14,999 nt of DNA from Pseudomonadota bacterium (lineage in GTDB: Bacteria > Pseudomonadota > Alphaproteobacteria > Sphingomonadales > Sphingomonadaceae): contig JAKOWQ010000224.1 of the NCBI GenBank assembly GCA_029781465.1, positions 1 through 14,999 of the forward strand. Reading direction: 5' to 3'. Under the pieces are notes generated by a model, which saw nothing but the letters and a program-made list of their open reading frames with translations, did no database searches and was not told the DNA's origin. The position numbers and the translations under genes are program-made. Shown here piece after piece: positions 1 to 7,816 of this stretch (within the stretch, counting starts at the first letter, position 1; each line of letters opens with the position of its first letter).

Positions 1-742
1 TGCCGAAACCCTTGCCGAAGAACCCGCCCGAACCGATCGCGATCTTCGACTGGGTGATGTGGTAGCCGGTGCCAAGCGGGTCGCTTTCCGGATCAAGGAA
101 AGTGAGCACGCGCTTGCGCTGGTAATCGTGGAGCAGGGTGAAGAAGGCGATCGGGGCGATCGCCGCGCCCGCCGCGCCCGCGCCGACGAACCACGATGCA
201 GGAAGCCCCGCGAGAAAGATGACCACCGCCGCCCCGGCACAGATGGCAAGGCCCGTGCCGAGATCGGGCTGGAGCATGACCAGTCCGGCGGGAACCACCA
301 CCAGTGCCCCCAGTGGCAGCAGGGTGCGCCAGCTGCGGGTCATACTGGGGGGAAGCGTTTCAAAGAACCGGGCAAGGGCCAGCACGATCCCCGGCTTCAT
401 CAGCTCCGATGGCTGGAGCGTCATGAAGCCGAGGTCGAGCCAGCGCTGGCTGCCGCCGCCAATTCCGCCGATCAGTTCGACCAGCACCAGCATCACGATC
501 AGCAGCCCATAGCCCGGATAGGCGAGCAGCTGGAACAGCTCGCGCGGCAAGCGCGAGATCACCAGCGCCATGACGAGGAACACCGCAAAATGGATTTCGT
601 GCAGCAGCGCCCAGGGCTGGAGCTTTCCTCCTGCCGCCGAATAGAGCACCGCCGATCCAAAGGTGTTGAGCGCGAACAGCGGCACGATCACGTGCCAGGG
701 CTCACGCGCGATAGCCTCGGGGATACGGCTGCGCAGGGTCAT
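1..742 (-). CDS. rodA: RodA, SEDS-family peptidoglycan glycosyltransferase (3' end beyond window)
   Basis: RodA polymerises lipid II into glycan strands during lateral wall elongation, working with PBP2 in the inner membrane. Reading back from 742 gives 247 codons with no stop before the window edge, so the C-terminal third or so is missing. Several hydrophobic membrane segments are visible, for example at residues about 15-36, 48-63, 76-94, 140-157 and 163-180. Family signatures are clear: SQRWLDLG (98-105), LQPSELMKP (109-117, the SEDS glutamate in PSE), QPDLGTG (158-164), HDYQRKRV (205-212), LDPESDPLGTGYH (216-228) and QSKIAIGSGG (231-240). The catalytic aspartate of the large extracellular loop lies outside the window. 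The ATG overlaps the mrdA stop as ATGA, and a G-run just upstream can serve as ribosome binding site, so the two genes are probably translationally coupled. The family assignment is secure. Confidence 0.97.
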   Translation of the reverse strand, partial: MTLRSRIPEAIAREPWHVIVPLFALNTFGSAVLYSAAGGKLQPWALLHEIHFAVFLVMALVISRLPRELFQLLAYPGYGLLIVMLVLVELIGGIGGGSQRWLDLGFMTLQPSELMKPGIVLALARFFETLPPSMTRSWRTLLPLGALVVVPAGLVMLQPDLGTGLAICAGAAVVIFLAGLPASWFVGAGAAGAAIAPIAFFTLLHDYQRKRVLTFLDPESDPLGTGYHITQSKIAIGSGGFFGKGFG

Positions 743-2820
743 TGCGTGCCCCCCGCATCGGACGCGGCAGCAGGAGTGGCCGAGGGCTGAGCATTCGGCG
801 CCGGGTGCGGCGAGCTGTTTTCCGGCTCCTCGCGCAGGTCGCCATTCTCGCCCGCATTCTCCACGGCGGTTTCGGAGTTGCCGGCACGGTCGATCGCGGC
901 CTTCACTTCCTTGTCGTCACCGACCTTGGGTGCGATCGTTCCGTTGTGGGCAACAAAGCTGCGATACTTGGCATCCATCCGTTCCGCGGCAGTCCCGCCC
1001 CAGCTCTTTTCCATGGCCAGCAGCGTATCCCAGGCCTTGCCCGGATCGAACAGGAAAGTCATGACGTCGCGGGCGATCGGGGCGGCGGCGCGGGCACCGA
1101 AGGTGCCGTGCTCGACCACTACCGACATGGCATAGCGCGGCGCGTCGGTGGGGGCATAGCAGATGAACAGCGAGTGATCGCGCGATTTCCAGGCGCCCTG
1201 GCTGCCCCGGCTGACCAGTGCGCGGACCTGCGCGGTGCCGGTCTTTCCCGCCATCTGGATATCGCCGAGGTTTAGGCGGCTCGCGGTCGCCGTGCCCGAA
1301 CCGTTGACCACGCGGAACATTCCCTGATGGGCCACGGCGAGCTGTTCGGGTGTGAAGGGCAGATCCGGGCCGGTCGGCTTAGGCTGACCGAACAGCACCG
1401 ACGGGACCAGGTTGCGACCGCTGGCGATGCGCGAAGTCATGACCGCCAGCTGCAGCGGCGAAACCAGCACATAGCCTTGCCCGATCGAGGCATTGAGCGA
1501 ATCCGCGGCGGTCCATTCCTGCTTGTAGCGGCGCATCTTCCAGGCAGCGTCGGGGATCGTTCCGTAACGCTGCGAGGTGAGCGGAAGATCGAATTCCTGC
1601 CCCAGCCCAAGCAGACGCGCGACCGGTGCGATGGTATCGTAGCCAACCCGGTGAGCCATGCTCCAGAAATAGGTGTTGCAGCTGTGCTCGATCGCTCCGG
1701 CCATGTCGACCGCGCCATGGACCGCGTCGCAGCGGAAGAAGCGGTTGCCGAGCCGGTAGCCGCCGGGGCAGTTGATCCGTTCGTCGGGGGAAACACCATG
1801 TTGCTGCAGCGCCAGCGTCGCCATCGGCTTCATGGTCGAGCCCGGCGGATAGAGCCCCCGCAGCGCCTTGTTGAGCAGTGGGATGTGATCGTCCTGGTTG
1901 AGCATCTTCCACTGCAGGCGCCCGATCCCGCCGGCAAAGGCATTGGGATCGAAAGCCGGCATCGAGCAGAGCGCGAGGATCCCGCCGGTGATGCAGTCGA
2001 TCACCACCACCGATGCGGATTCAAGGCCGATCCGGCGCGAGGCATAGTCCTGCAAGGCAGCGTCGATCGTCAGCTTGAGCGGTTTGCCGGGAATGTCCTC
2101 GCGGGTATCGAGATCGCGCACCACCTTGCCGCTGGCGGTTACCTCGGTGCGCCGTGCGCCGGGCACGCCGCGCAGCGCCATCTCGAAGTTCTTTTCCAGC
2201 CCGTCCTTGCCGACCTTGAAACCGGGGGTAACCAGCAACGGGTTCTTGTTGGACTTCTCATAGTCTTCCGCCGATGCCGGGCCGACATAGCCGATCAGGT
2301 GGGCAACCGAAGGGCCGTTGGGATACCAGCGGGAATAGCCGCGCTGGGCGATAACCCCCGGCAGATCGGGCAGGCGCACGCTGATCGCGGCGAAGCGGTC
2401 CCAGTCGAGCCCGGCGGCGACTTCGATCGGCCGGAAGCCGGACGACTTTTCAAGCTTGTCGGAAATGTCGGCGATCTTGTCCTCGCCAAGCGACAGCAAC
2501 CGCGCCAGTTCCTTTAGGGTATGATCGCGGTCGTCGAGCCGCGCCGGGATCAGGTCGACCCGGAAATCGGCGCGGTTGGCGGCAAGCGGCTCGCCCTTGC
2601 GATCGAGGATCCAGCCGCGCCGGGGCGGGATCAGGGTAAGATTGACCCGGTTGCTCTCCGAGGCCATCTGGTACTTGGCGTTCTGGACCAGGCCGATCCA
2701 GCCCATACGCGCCGCCAACAGGGTGCCGATCCCGATCTGCAAGCCGCCGATCAGGATGCTGCGCCGCTCGAAACTGTTCTTGAGCGTCCCCGAGCTGACA
2801 TGCTGGCTTTCACCGAACAT
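739..2820 (-). CDS. mrdA: Penicillin-binding protein 2, elongasome transpeptidase
   Basis: PBP2 is the class B transpeptidase that crosslinks peptidoglycan in the elongasome with RodA. The 693-residue protein has a short cytoplasmic head, one membrane anchor (about 21-45), a pedestal domain with IPPRRGWILDRKG (64-76), and a C-terminal penicillin-binding domain. Active-site motifs are STMK (S328, K331), SCN (S380-N382) and KTGT (526-529). E. coli PBP2, as I recall it, has SxD in the second motif, so the Asn here is a small difference. The protein is about 60 residues longer than E. coli PBP2. The extra length is a tail after about residue 592, whose last 60 residues are rich in Ala, Pro, Glu, Asn and Ser and look disordered. 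The ATG follows the mreD TAG directly, with GAGG about 9 nt upstream. It sits between mreD and rodA, the usual order. Confidence 0.97.
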   Translation of the reverse strand: MFGESQHVSSGTLKNSFERRSILIGGLQIGIGTLLAARMGWIGLVQNAKYQMASESNRVNLTLIPPRRGWILDRKGEPLAANRADFRVDLIPARLDDRDHTLKELARLLSLGEDKIADISDKLEKSSGFRPIEVAAGLDWDRFAAISVRLPDLPGVIAQRGYSRWYPNGPSVAHLIGYVGPASAEDYEKSNKNPLLVTPGFKVGKDGLEKNFEMALRGVPGARRTEVTASGKVVRDLDTREDIPGKPLKLTIDAALQDYASRRIGLESASVVVIDCITGGILALCSMPAFDPNAFAGGIGRLQWKMLNQDDHIPLLNKALRGLYPPGSTMKPMATLALQQHGVSPDERINCPGGYRLGNRFFRCDAVHGAVDMAGAIEHSCNTYFWSMAHRVGYDTIAPVARLLGLGQEFDLPLTSQRYGTIPDAAWKMRRYKQEWTAADSLNASIGQGYVLVSPLQLAVMTSRIASGRNLVPSVLFGQPKPTGPDLPFTPEQLAVAHQGMFRVVNGSGTATASRLNLGDIQMAGKTGTAQVRALVSRGSQGAWKSRDHSLFICYAPTDAPRYAMSVVVEHGTFGARAAAPIARDVMTFLFDPGKAWDTLLAMEKSWGGTAAERMDAKYRSFVAHNGTIAPKVGDDKEVKAAIDRAGNSETAVENAGENGDLREEPENSSPHPAPNAQPSATPAAASDAGGTQ

Positions 2821-3372
2821 CTAGATCTGCCTCAGCTGGACGAGCCGCAGCCGATCGGCCGCGGCGACCAGACGCGCAACCAGGGGATAGAGCAGCACCG
2901 AGAGTACAAGCTGCGGAACCAGAACCGTGGGCAGGGTTCGCGCGGTGCCGTGGCTGGCGATCAGCAATGTCAGCACCAGATAGGCCGCGATCATGGCCAT
3001 AGCCACGGCCCAGGTGCTGAGAAAATTGCGCCACGGGGTGCGCAGCTCGATCGTATCGAGCGCGATCATCGCCAGGGACCACAGCAGCAAGGCCGATCCC
3101 ATGGGTTGGCCGCTGAACAGATCATCGAACAGGCCAAGCGGCAGTCCGGCCCAGACGGGAAGCAGGCCGGGCCGGGCCTGCTGCCAGGCAATCAGCGCCA
3201 TGAACCCGAGCGGCGGAACCACCGGGGCCGATGCTACCAGCGGCCAATAGGGGCTGAGACTGCCCAGCGCGATCACCAGCCAGGGCATGGCCAGCGCAAG
3301 CAGCGGCGAGGGCGAGCGGTTGATCCGGGGCCGCGAAAGATCGGTCAGCGCATCGCCGAGCGTTTGCGCCAT
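2821..3372 (-). CDS. mreD: Rod shape-determining protein MreD
   Basis: MreD is a small integral inner-membrane protein that partners MreC in the elongasome; its exact biochemical role is not settled. This 183-residue protein is almost entirely hydrophobic, with likely membrane segments at about 22-40, 48-64, 70-86, 94-106, 120-140 and 148-170. The family-like stretch GLFDDLFSGQPMGS lies at 80-93 (glycine, acidic pair, then GxPxG). The ATG overlaps the mreC stop by one base (TGATG), with GGAG 7 nt upstream inside mreC. The TAG abuts the mrdA ATG with no gap. MreD proteins are poorly conserved, so the call rests on the membrane pattern plus the fixed position between mreC and mrdA. The combination leaves little doubt. 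Confidence 0.93.
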   Translation of the reverse strand: MAQTLGDALTDLSRPRINRSPSPLLALAMPWLVIALGSLSPYWPLVASAPVVPPLGFMALIAWQQARPGLLPVWAGLPLGLFDDLFSGQPMGSALLLWSLAMIALDTIELRTPWRNFLSTWAVAMAMIAAYLVLTLLIASHGTARTLPTVLVPQLVLSVLLYPLVARLVAAADRLRLVQLRQI

Positions 3373-4271
3373 CAGCGTGCTCCCGCCGGTCTTGCGCCCG
3401 GCTCGGGCTTGAGCTCGGCGCCCTTCAGCGCTTCGTCCCAGAGTGGATAGACCGCCACGAAATCGGTCGCGCCCGGATCGCTGAGCGGGCGGGCAATCGC
3501 GCCGTCGCGGGTCAGGTTCTCGACCACCGCCACGGCGGTCCCCGGACGGAACAGGCCGCCCTGGCCCGAGGTCACGAAGGCATCCCCCTTGCGCAGCGGA
3601 TTGACCCCCGAATTGATCAGCCGAAGCTGCAGGGTGCCGTTGCCCTGGCCGGTGGCGAAAGCCTCGATCCCGTCGCTGGCGCGGCGCACCGGGACCATCG
3701 ATTCGCTGTCGGTAATGAGCAGGACCCGCGCCGAATTGCGGCCAACCTCGAGCACGCGGCCAACCAGCCCGAGCGGCGAGCGGACCGGCATGCCAACCGC
3801 CACACCCTGATCCGATCCCGCGCCCAGCAGCGCGAAGCGGCGCGAGCTGGAACTGGTAGAACCGATCAGGCGGGTGACAATCACCGGCTTCGGCTCCGTT
3901 CCGGCAAGCCCGATCAGGGCCTTGAGCCGCGCGTTCTCATCCTTGAGCGCCCTGGCCTCGGCATCGCGGACGCGGGCTTCGGCAACCTCGCGCTCGAGCC
4001 GGGAAACGCGGCTGCCGCGGGTGAAATAGCCGGCCAGGGTTGCGGCGAAGCCATCGCCGGTGCTGCGCACCTTGGCCGATACTTCCCCGGCCGGCGCGGC
4101 CGCATCGCCCGCAGCGCCACGCAGCGAGGAAAAGGAATCGGAGTTGCTGGCCGAGGCGATCAGCAGGCCGCCCCCGGCGAGAACGCCGACGGCAGCGGCC
4201 AGATAGCCGAAAAAGGTACCGAACTGGGCCTTGCGCGAATAGCCCGGGCGGCGATTGCTCGGCGGCGCCAT
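3372..4271 (-). CDS. mreC: Rod shape-determining protein MreC
   Basis: MreC is a bitopic, mostly periplasmic protein that links the MreB cytoskeleton to PBP2 and RodA and activates synthesis. In this 299-residue protein the order is a basic cytoplasmic N terminus, one membrane helix (about 18-40), a linker rich in Ala, Gly and Ser, a coiled coil (about 88-119, alternating Glu, Arg, Ala and Leu), and the MreC beta-barrel domains (about 128-275). The last contain the conserved-looking ALLGAGSDQGVAVGMPV (147-163), the region around GLVGRVLEVG (168-177), and SGQGGLFRPG (235-244). The C-terminal 20 residues or so are rich in Pro, Ala and Gly and probably unstructured. The ATG lies 53 bp after the mreB stop, with AAGGAG about 10 nt upstream. 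It is co-transcribed with mreB and mreD by position. Confidence 0.96.
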   Translation of the reverse strand: MAPPSNRRPGYSRKAQFGTFFGYLAAAVGVLAGGGLLIASASNSDSFSSLRGAAGDAAAPAGEVSAKVRSTGDGFAATLAGYFTRGSRVSRLEREVAEARVRDAEARALKDENARLKALIGLAGTEPKPVIVTRLIGSTSSSSRRFALLGAGSDQGVAVGMPVRSPLGLVGRVLEVGRNSARVLLITDSESMVPVRRASDGIEAFATGQGNGTLQLRLINSGVNPLRKGDAFVTSGQGGLFRPGTAVAVVENLTRDGAIARPLSDPGATDFVAVYPLWDEALKGAELKPEPGARPAGAR

Positions 4272-4324
4272 GCCTGGCCTACTCCTTGCGGGCGGCGGGT
4301 TGCATCACCCGGCCCGGGGTTGCC

Positions 4325-5374
4325 TCAAGCGGTGTGCAGGACACCGCGGTAGATCGGATCTTCCATGGCCCGCCCGGTGCCGAGCGCCACGCAGGACAGC
4401 GGATCCTCCGCGATCGAGACCGGCAGCCCGGTTTCCTCGCGCAGGTATTCGTCGAGCCCGGCGATCAGCGCGCCGCCGCCGGTCAGGACGATCCCCTGGT
4501 CGACGATGTCGGCGGCCAGTTCGGGCGCGGTGTTTTCGAGCGCGATCCGCACCCCCTCGACGATCGCGCCGATCGGCTCGCTCAGCGCTTCGGCCAGGTT
4601 GGCCTGGGTGATGGTGATTTCCTTGGGCACGCCGTTGACCAGATCGCGGCCCTTGATCTGGATCGTCTCGCCCACTCCGTCGGCGGGAACCATGGCAACG
4701 CCATAGTCCTTCTTGATCCGCTCGGCCGTGGCTTCGCCGATCAGCAGGTTGTGGTGGCGCCGAACGTAGGAGACGATCGCTTCGTCCATCTTGTCGCCGC
4801 CGACCCGAACCGAAGTGGTATAGGCCAGGCCGCGCAGCGAAAGCACAGCAACCTCGGTGGTGCCACCGCCGATATCGACCACCATCGAGCCGACCGGCTC
4901 GGTAACCGGCATGTCGGCGCCGATTGCCGCCGCCATCGGTTCAAGGATCAGATAGACCGCGCTGGCGCCCGCGTTGCTCGCAGCATCGCGGATCGCGCGG
5001 CGCTCGACCGAGGTCGAACCCGACGGCACGCAGATCACGATTTCCGGCGGGTTGAACATCGAGGTGCGCTTGCCGTTCACCTTGCGGATGAAGTGCTTGA
5101 TCATTTCTTCGGCCACTTCGATGTCCGCGATCACCCCGTCGCGCAGCGGGCGGATCGCCTCGATGCTGTCCGGGGTCTTGCCCATCATCATCTTGGCATC
5201 GTCGCCCACGGCCTTGACCCGCTTGATTCCGTTGATCGTTTCGATCGCCACCACCGAGGGTTCGTTGAGCACGATCCCGCGATCCTGGACATAGACCAGC
5301 GTGTTGGCTGTGCCGAGGTCGATAGCCATGTTTTGCGAACCGAACTTGAAGAATCGCGAGAGGAACGAAGCCAT
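4325..5374 (-). CDS. mreB: Rod shape-determining protein MreB, bacterial actin
   Basis: MreB is an actin-like ATPase that forms membrane-bound filaments and positions the elongasome. The chosen start gives 349 residues, the usual family length. Nucleotide-binding motifs are phosphate 1 DLGTANT (19-25), phosphate 2 VDIGGGTTEVA (166-176) and the adenosine motif LTGGGALI (297-304). The first residues, MASFLSRFFKFG, form an amphipathic stretch with aromatic residues and Lys/Arg, as expected for the membrane-binding helix of Gram-negative MreB. The reading frame stays open upstream to 5476, but that extension has no family resemblance, so I place the start at the ATG at 5374. An AGG lies about 10 nt upstream. 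MreB heads the mreBCD-mrdA-rodA operon and diverges from mutL. Very high conservation makes the call secure. Confidence 0.98.
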   Translation of the reverse strand: MASFLSRFFKFGSQNMAIDLGTANTLVYVQDRGIVLNEPSVVAIETINGIKRVKAVGDDAKMMMGKTPDSIEAIRPLRDGVIADIEVAEEMIKHFIRKVNGKRTSMFNPPEIVICVPSGSTSVERRAIRDAASNAGASAVYLILEPMAAAIGADMPVTEPVGSMVVDIGGGTTEVAVLSLRGLAYTTSVRVGGDKMDEAIVSYVRRHHNLLIGEATAERIKKDYGVAMVPADGVGETIQIKGRDLVNGVPKEITITQANLAEALSEPIGAIVEGVRIALENTAPELAADIVDQGIVLTGGGALIAGLDEYLREETGLPVSIAEDPLSCVALGTGRAMEDPIYRGVLHTA

Positions 5375-5558
5375 TGATAAACCTGTAGATATTATGGACC
5401 ACTGCGGTGCGATTCGCGCCGCTGCGGCCCATTGCTGTGGCGTGGAAGCGGCCCCCTTAGCGCAAGCCCCGCGCAAAGGCCAAAAAATTGTTCCTAACCG
5501 TCCGCTTTTGCACAGGCCCCGTCTCGAATTCGGGGCGCTTCGCCGCTAGCATCCGGCC
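5375..5558. promoter_or_regulatory. Divergent mreB/mutL intergenic region with a possible mreB promoter
   Basis: These 184 bp must contain the promoters for the minus-strand mreB operon and the plus-strand mutL. On the minus strand, TTGGCC (5483-5478) is followed 17 nt later by CTAAGG (5460-5455). This resembles GC-rich alphaproteobacterial housekeeping promoters and would leave an mreB leader of about 75 nt. A second AT-rich patch, CATAAT near 5391-5396, lies closer to the mreB start but has no good -35 partner. For mutL I see no convincing promoter pair and no clear ribosome binding site. A hairpin with a 6-bp stem (5516-5521 with 5531-5536) lies upstream of mutL; in DNA this GC-rich it may be chance. 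That promoters are here follows from the gene layout; the exact boxes are weak. Confidence 0.35.
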
Positions 5559-7346
5559 ATGCCCACAATCCGCCGCCTGCCCGAGGAACTGGTCAACCGC
5601 ATCGCCGCGGGCGAGGTGGTCGAGCGCCCGGCATCGGCGCTCAAGGAACTGGTCGAAAACGCCATCGACGCGGGATCGCGCAGCATCGCGGTGCGGCTGA
5701 GCGAAGGCGGGCTGGGCGGGATCGAGGTGAGCGACGATGGCTGCGGGATGAGCGTGGACGAAATCGCGCTGGCGCTCGAACGCCACGCCACCTCCAAATT
5801 GCCCGACGAACATATCGAACTGGTCGCGACAATGGGCTTTCGCGGCGAGGCGCTGCCCTCAATTGCTTCGGTGGCGCGGCTGACGCTGGAAAGCCGGGTT
5901 CGCGGGCAGGGCGAGGGCTGGCGGCGGGTGGTCGATCACGGGGTGCTGGCGGACGAGGGGCCGGCTGCGCTTCCCCCCGGCACGCGGATCCGGGTCGAGG
6001 ATCTGTTCGGCAAGGTTCCCGCGCGCCGCAAGTTCCTGCGCAGCGCGCGCAGCGAATATGCCGCCTGCCTCGATGTGGTGCGGCGCCTGGCCATGGCCCG
6101 GCCCGAAATCGGCTTCACGTTTGAACACGACGGGCGCCGGGTGCTGGCGGTGCAGGGAGGTGACAGCCTGGCCGCGCGGGTGGCGCAGATCGTCGCGCGC
6201 GAACTGGCCGAGGACGGGGTGGCGATCGCGCTGGAGCGCGGACCGGCACGGCTGACGGGGGTGGCGGGCCTGCCGACCTACAACCGCGGGGTAGCCGATC
6301 ACCAGTATCTGTTCGTCAACGGTCGCCCGGTGAAGGACCGGCTGCTCGCCGGAGCGGTGCGCGGAGCCTATGCCGACATGCTCGCGCGCGACCGCCACGC
6401 CGTGCTGGCACTGTTCCTTGAGGTTCCACCCGAGGAGGTCGACGTCAACGTCCATCCGGCCAAGACCGAGGTGCGCTTTCGCGATCCGGCCTTCGTGCGC
6501 GGGTTCATCGTTTCGGGGCTGCGCCATGCGCTCGACAGCGCCGGGCAGCGCAGCGCCCAGGCCCCTGCCGCAAGCGCCATGGCCAGCTGGCAGACCGAAC
6601 CGATCGCGCGCGAGCCTGCCCCGGCGCTGGCCTCGCTGTTCGCGCGCGAACAGGCCGCGCCCGCGCTGCGCGAGGCTTCGCGGGTGTGGCGCGGATACGA
6701 GGGTGAAGTGCTGGCCCCGCCCGCTGCCCGCGCCGAAGTGGCCGATCAGGCGCCGGTGGCGGAACATCCGCTGGGGGTCGCGCGCGGGCAGGTGGCCCAG
6801 ACCTACATCGTTGCCGAGGCCGAAGACGGACTGGTGATCGTCGATCAGCACGCCGCGCACGAACGCCTGGTGCTGGAGCGGCTCAAGGCAGCCGGAGCGC
6901 AGGGGGCGGTTTCCGCCAGTCAGGCGCTGCTGATCCCCGAAGTGGTCGAGCTCGACGAGCCCGATGCCGACCGTGTCGAAGGCGCCGCGGCGGTTCTGGC
7001 GGGCTATGGTCTGGCGATCGAACGCTTCGGCCCAAACGCGCTGCTGGTCCGCGCGGTGCCCTCGGCTCTGGGCAAAGGCGATGTCCAGGCGCTGGTTCGC
7101 GACATTGCCGACGATCTGGCTCAGAACGGCGCCGCGCTGGTTCTGGGGGAGCGGATCGACCATGTGCTCGCGACCATGGCCTGCCACGGCTCGGTGCGCG
7201 CCGGGCGCAGCCTTTCGGTGACGGAAATGAACGCCTTGCTGCGCGAAATGGAGGCCACCCCGCGCTCAGGCCAGTGCAACCATGGCCGCCCGACCTGGGT
7301 CAAATTGTCGATGGGGGATGTGGAGAAGCTGTTCGGACGGAAATAG
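5559..7346 (+). CDS. mutL: DNA mismatch repair protein MutL with endonuclease-type C-terminal domain
   Basis: MutL couples MutS mismatch recognition to strand incision and excision. The 595-residue protein begins with the GHKL ATPase domain: IAAGEVVERP (15-24), ELVENAIDAGS (30-40, with catalytic Glu30 and Mg-binding Asn34), DDGCGM (59-64), ATSKL (77-81) and GFRGEAL (93-99). NVHPAKTEVRF (297-307) closes the transducer domain. An Ala/Pro-rich linker (about 325-400) leads to the C-terminal dimerisation domain. That domain carries DQHAAHERLVLE (429-440), which matches the metal-binding endonuclease motif DQHA(x)2E(x)4E, plus ACHG (541-544) and CNHGRP (573-578). It therefore probably nicks DNA itself, as in bacteria without MutH. 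The ATG is chosen because the family sequence starts there. It converges on the MaoC-family gene, with 6 bp between their stops. Confidence 0.98.
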   Translation: MPTIRRLPEELVNRIAAGEVVERPASALKELVENAIDAGSRSIAVRLSEGGLGGIEVSDDGCGMSVDEIALALERHATSKLPDEHIELVATMGFRGEALPSIASVARLTLESRVRGQGEGWRRVVDHGVLADEGPAALPPGTRIRVEDLFGKVPARRKFLRSARSEYAACLDVVRRLAMARPEIGFTFEHDGRRVLAVQGGDSLAARVAQIVARELAEDGVAIALERGPARLTGVAGLPTYNRGVADHQYLFVNGRPVKDRLLAGAVRGAYADMLARDRHAVLALFLEVPPEEVDVNVHPAKTEVRFRDPAFVRGFIVSGLRHALDSAGQRSAQAPAASAMASWQTEPIAREPAPALASLFAREQAAPALREASRVWRGYEGEVLAPPAARAEVADQAPVAEHPLGVARGQVAQTYIVAEAEDGLVIVDQHAAHERLVLERLKAAGAQGAVSASQALLIPEVVELDEPDADRVEGAAAVLAGYGLAIERFGPNALLVRAVPSALGKGDVQALVRDIADDLAQNGAALVLGERIDHVLATMACHGSVRAGRSLSVTEMNALLREMEATPRSGQCNHGRPTWVKLSMGDVEKLFGRK

Positions 7347-7352
7347 GCCGCT

Positions 7353-7814
7353 TCAGCTTCCCCGCACCCGGATAAGCCCGATCGACTTCATCGTGCAGAC
7401 CGCGACATCATCCTGATTGAACACCGTCACCAGTGACTGGAACGAGCCCATCTCGGGCCGTGACTGGCTCTGGCGCTTGCCGACGATCTCGGTTTCCACG
7501 CGCAGCACGTCGCCGGGATAGACCGGGCGCAGCCAGCGCAGCTCATCGAGGCCCGGCGAGCCAAGGCCCGCCTGTTTGCGCTCGGTGATGTTGTCGACCA
7601 GCATCCGCATGACCATCGCGCAGGTGTGCCAGCCGCTGGCGGAAAGACGCCCGAAATGGGTTTGCGCGGCGGCTTCGTCGGAAAGGTGGAAGGGCTGGGG
7701 ATCGTATTTCGAGGCGAAATCGATCACTTCCTCGCGGGTCACCGCATAGCTGCCAAAGGCGGCCTTCGCGCCAACCTCAAGGTCCTCGAAATAGACCAGC
7801 CCTTCCTCCACCAC
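7353..7814 (-). CDS. MaoC-family acyl dehydratase / (R)-enoyl-CoA hydratase-like protein
   Basis: This is a single hot-dog-fold protein of the MaoC group, whose members hydrate enoyl-CoA or dehydrate 3-hydroxyacyl-CoA thioesters. The substrate here is unknown. The hydratase motif reads YDPQPFH (37-43 from the chosen start), with the catalytic Asp38 and His43 expected of (R)-specific hydratases. The stretches ASGWHTCAMVMRM and LRPVYPGD are typical of the family. I place the start at GTG 7814 because GGGGAG (7826-7821) lies 6 nt upstream and translation then opens directly into the family N terminus (VYFEDLEVG). This gives 153 residues. An ATG at 7859 is in frame but would overlap the preceding gene by 43 bp and add residues unlike the family. 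The GTG is 2 nt after the stop of the upstream barrel gene, so co-translation is likely. Confidence 0.9.
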   Translation of the reverse strand: MVEEGLVYFEDLEVGAKAAFGSYAVTREEVIDFASKYDPQPFHLSDEAAAQTHFGRLSASGWHTCAMVMRMLVDNITERKQAGLGSPGLDELRWLRPVYPGDVLRVETEIVGKRQSQSRPEMGSFQSLVTVFNQDDVAVCTMKSIGLIRVRGS

Positions 7815-7816
7815 GA

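Noticed and set aside
59..790. 243-codon plus-strand frame at the left edge
   Set aside because: The minus strand here encodes clear RodA sequence with all expected motifs, so the plus-strand frame is a shadow.
1327..2517. 396-codon open frame on the plus strand opposite mrdA
   Set aside because: It lies wholly antisense to a well-conserved PBP2 gene. Its translation is low-complexity Arg/Gly/Ala/His-rich sequence, as expected from GC-rich codons read backwards.
4040..5377. 445-codon open frame on the plus strand opposite mreB and mreC
   Set aside because: It spans two conserved genes antisense and has no domain-like sequence; a shadow of GC-rich coding.
5375..5476. Extended N terminus for MreB
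   Set aside because: The added residues do not resemble MreB. The conserved amphipathic N terminus starts at the ATG at 5374.
5516..5536. Hairpin upstream of mutL as a terminator or operator
   Set aside because: The stem is only 6 bp with a 9-nt loop and no T-tract; such repeats are common by chance at this G+C.
5859..7187. 442-codon open frame on the minus strand opposite mutL
   Set aside because: It is antisense to conserved MutL motifs and resembles no family.
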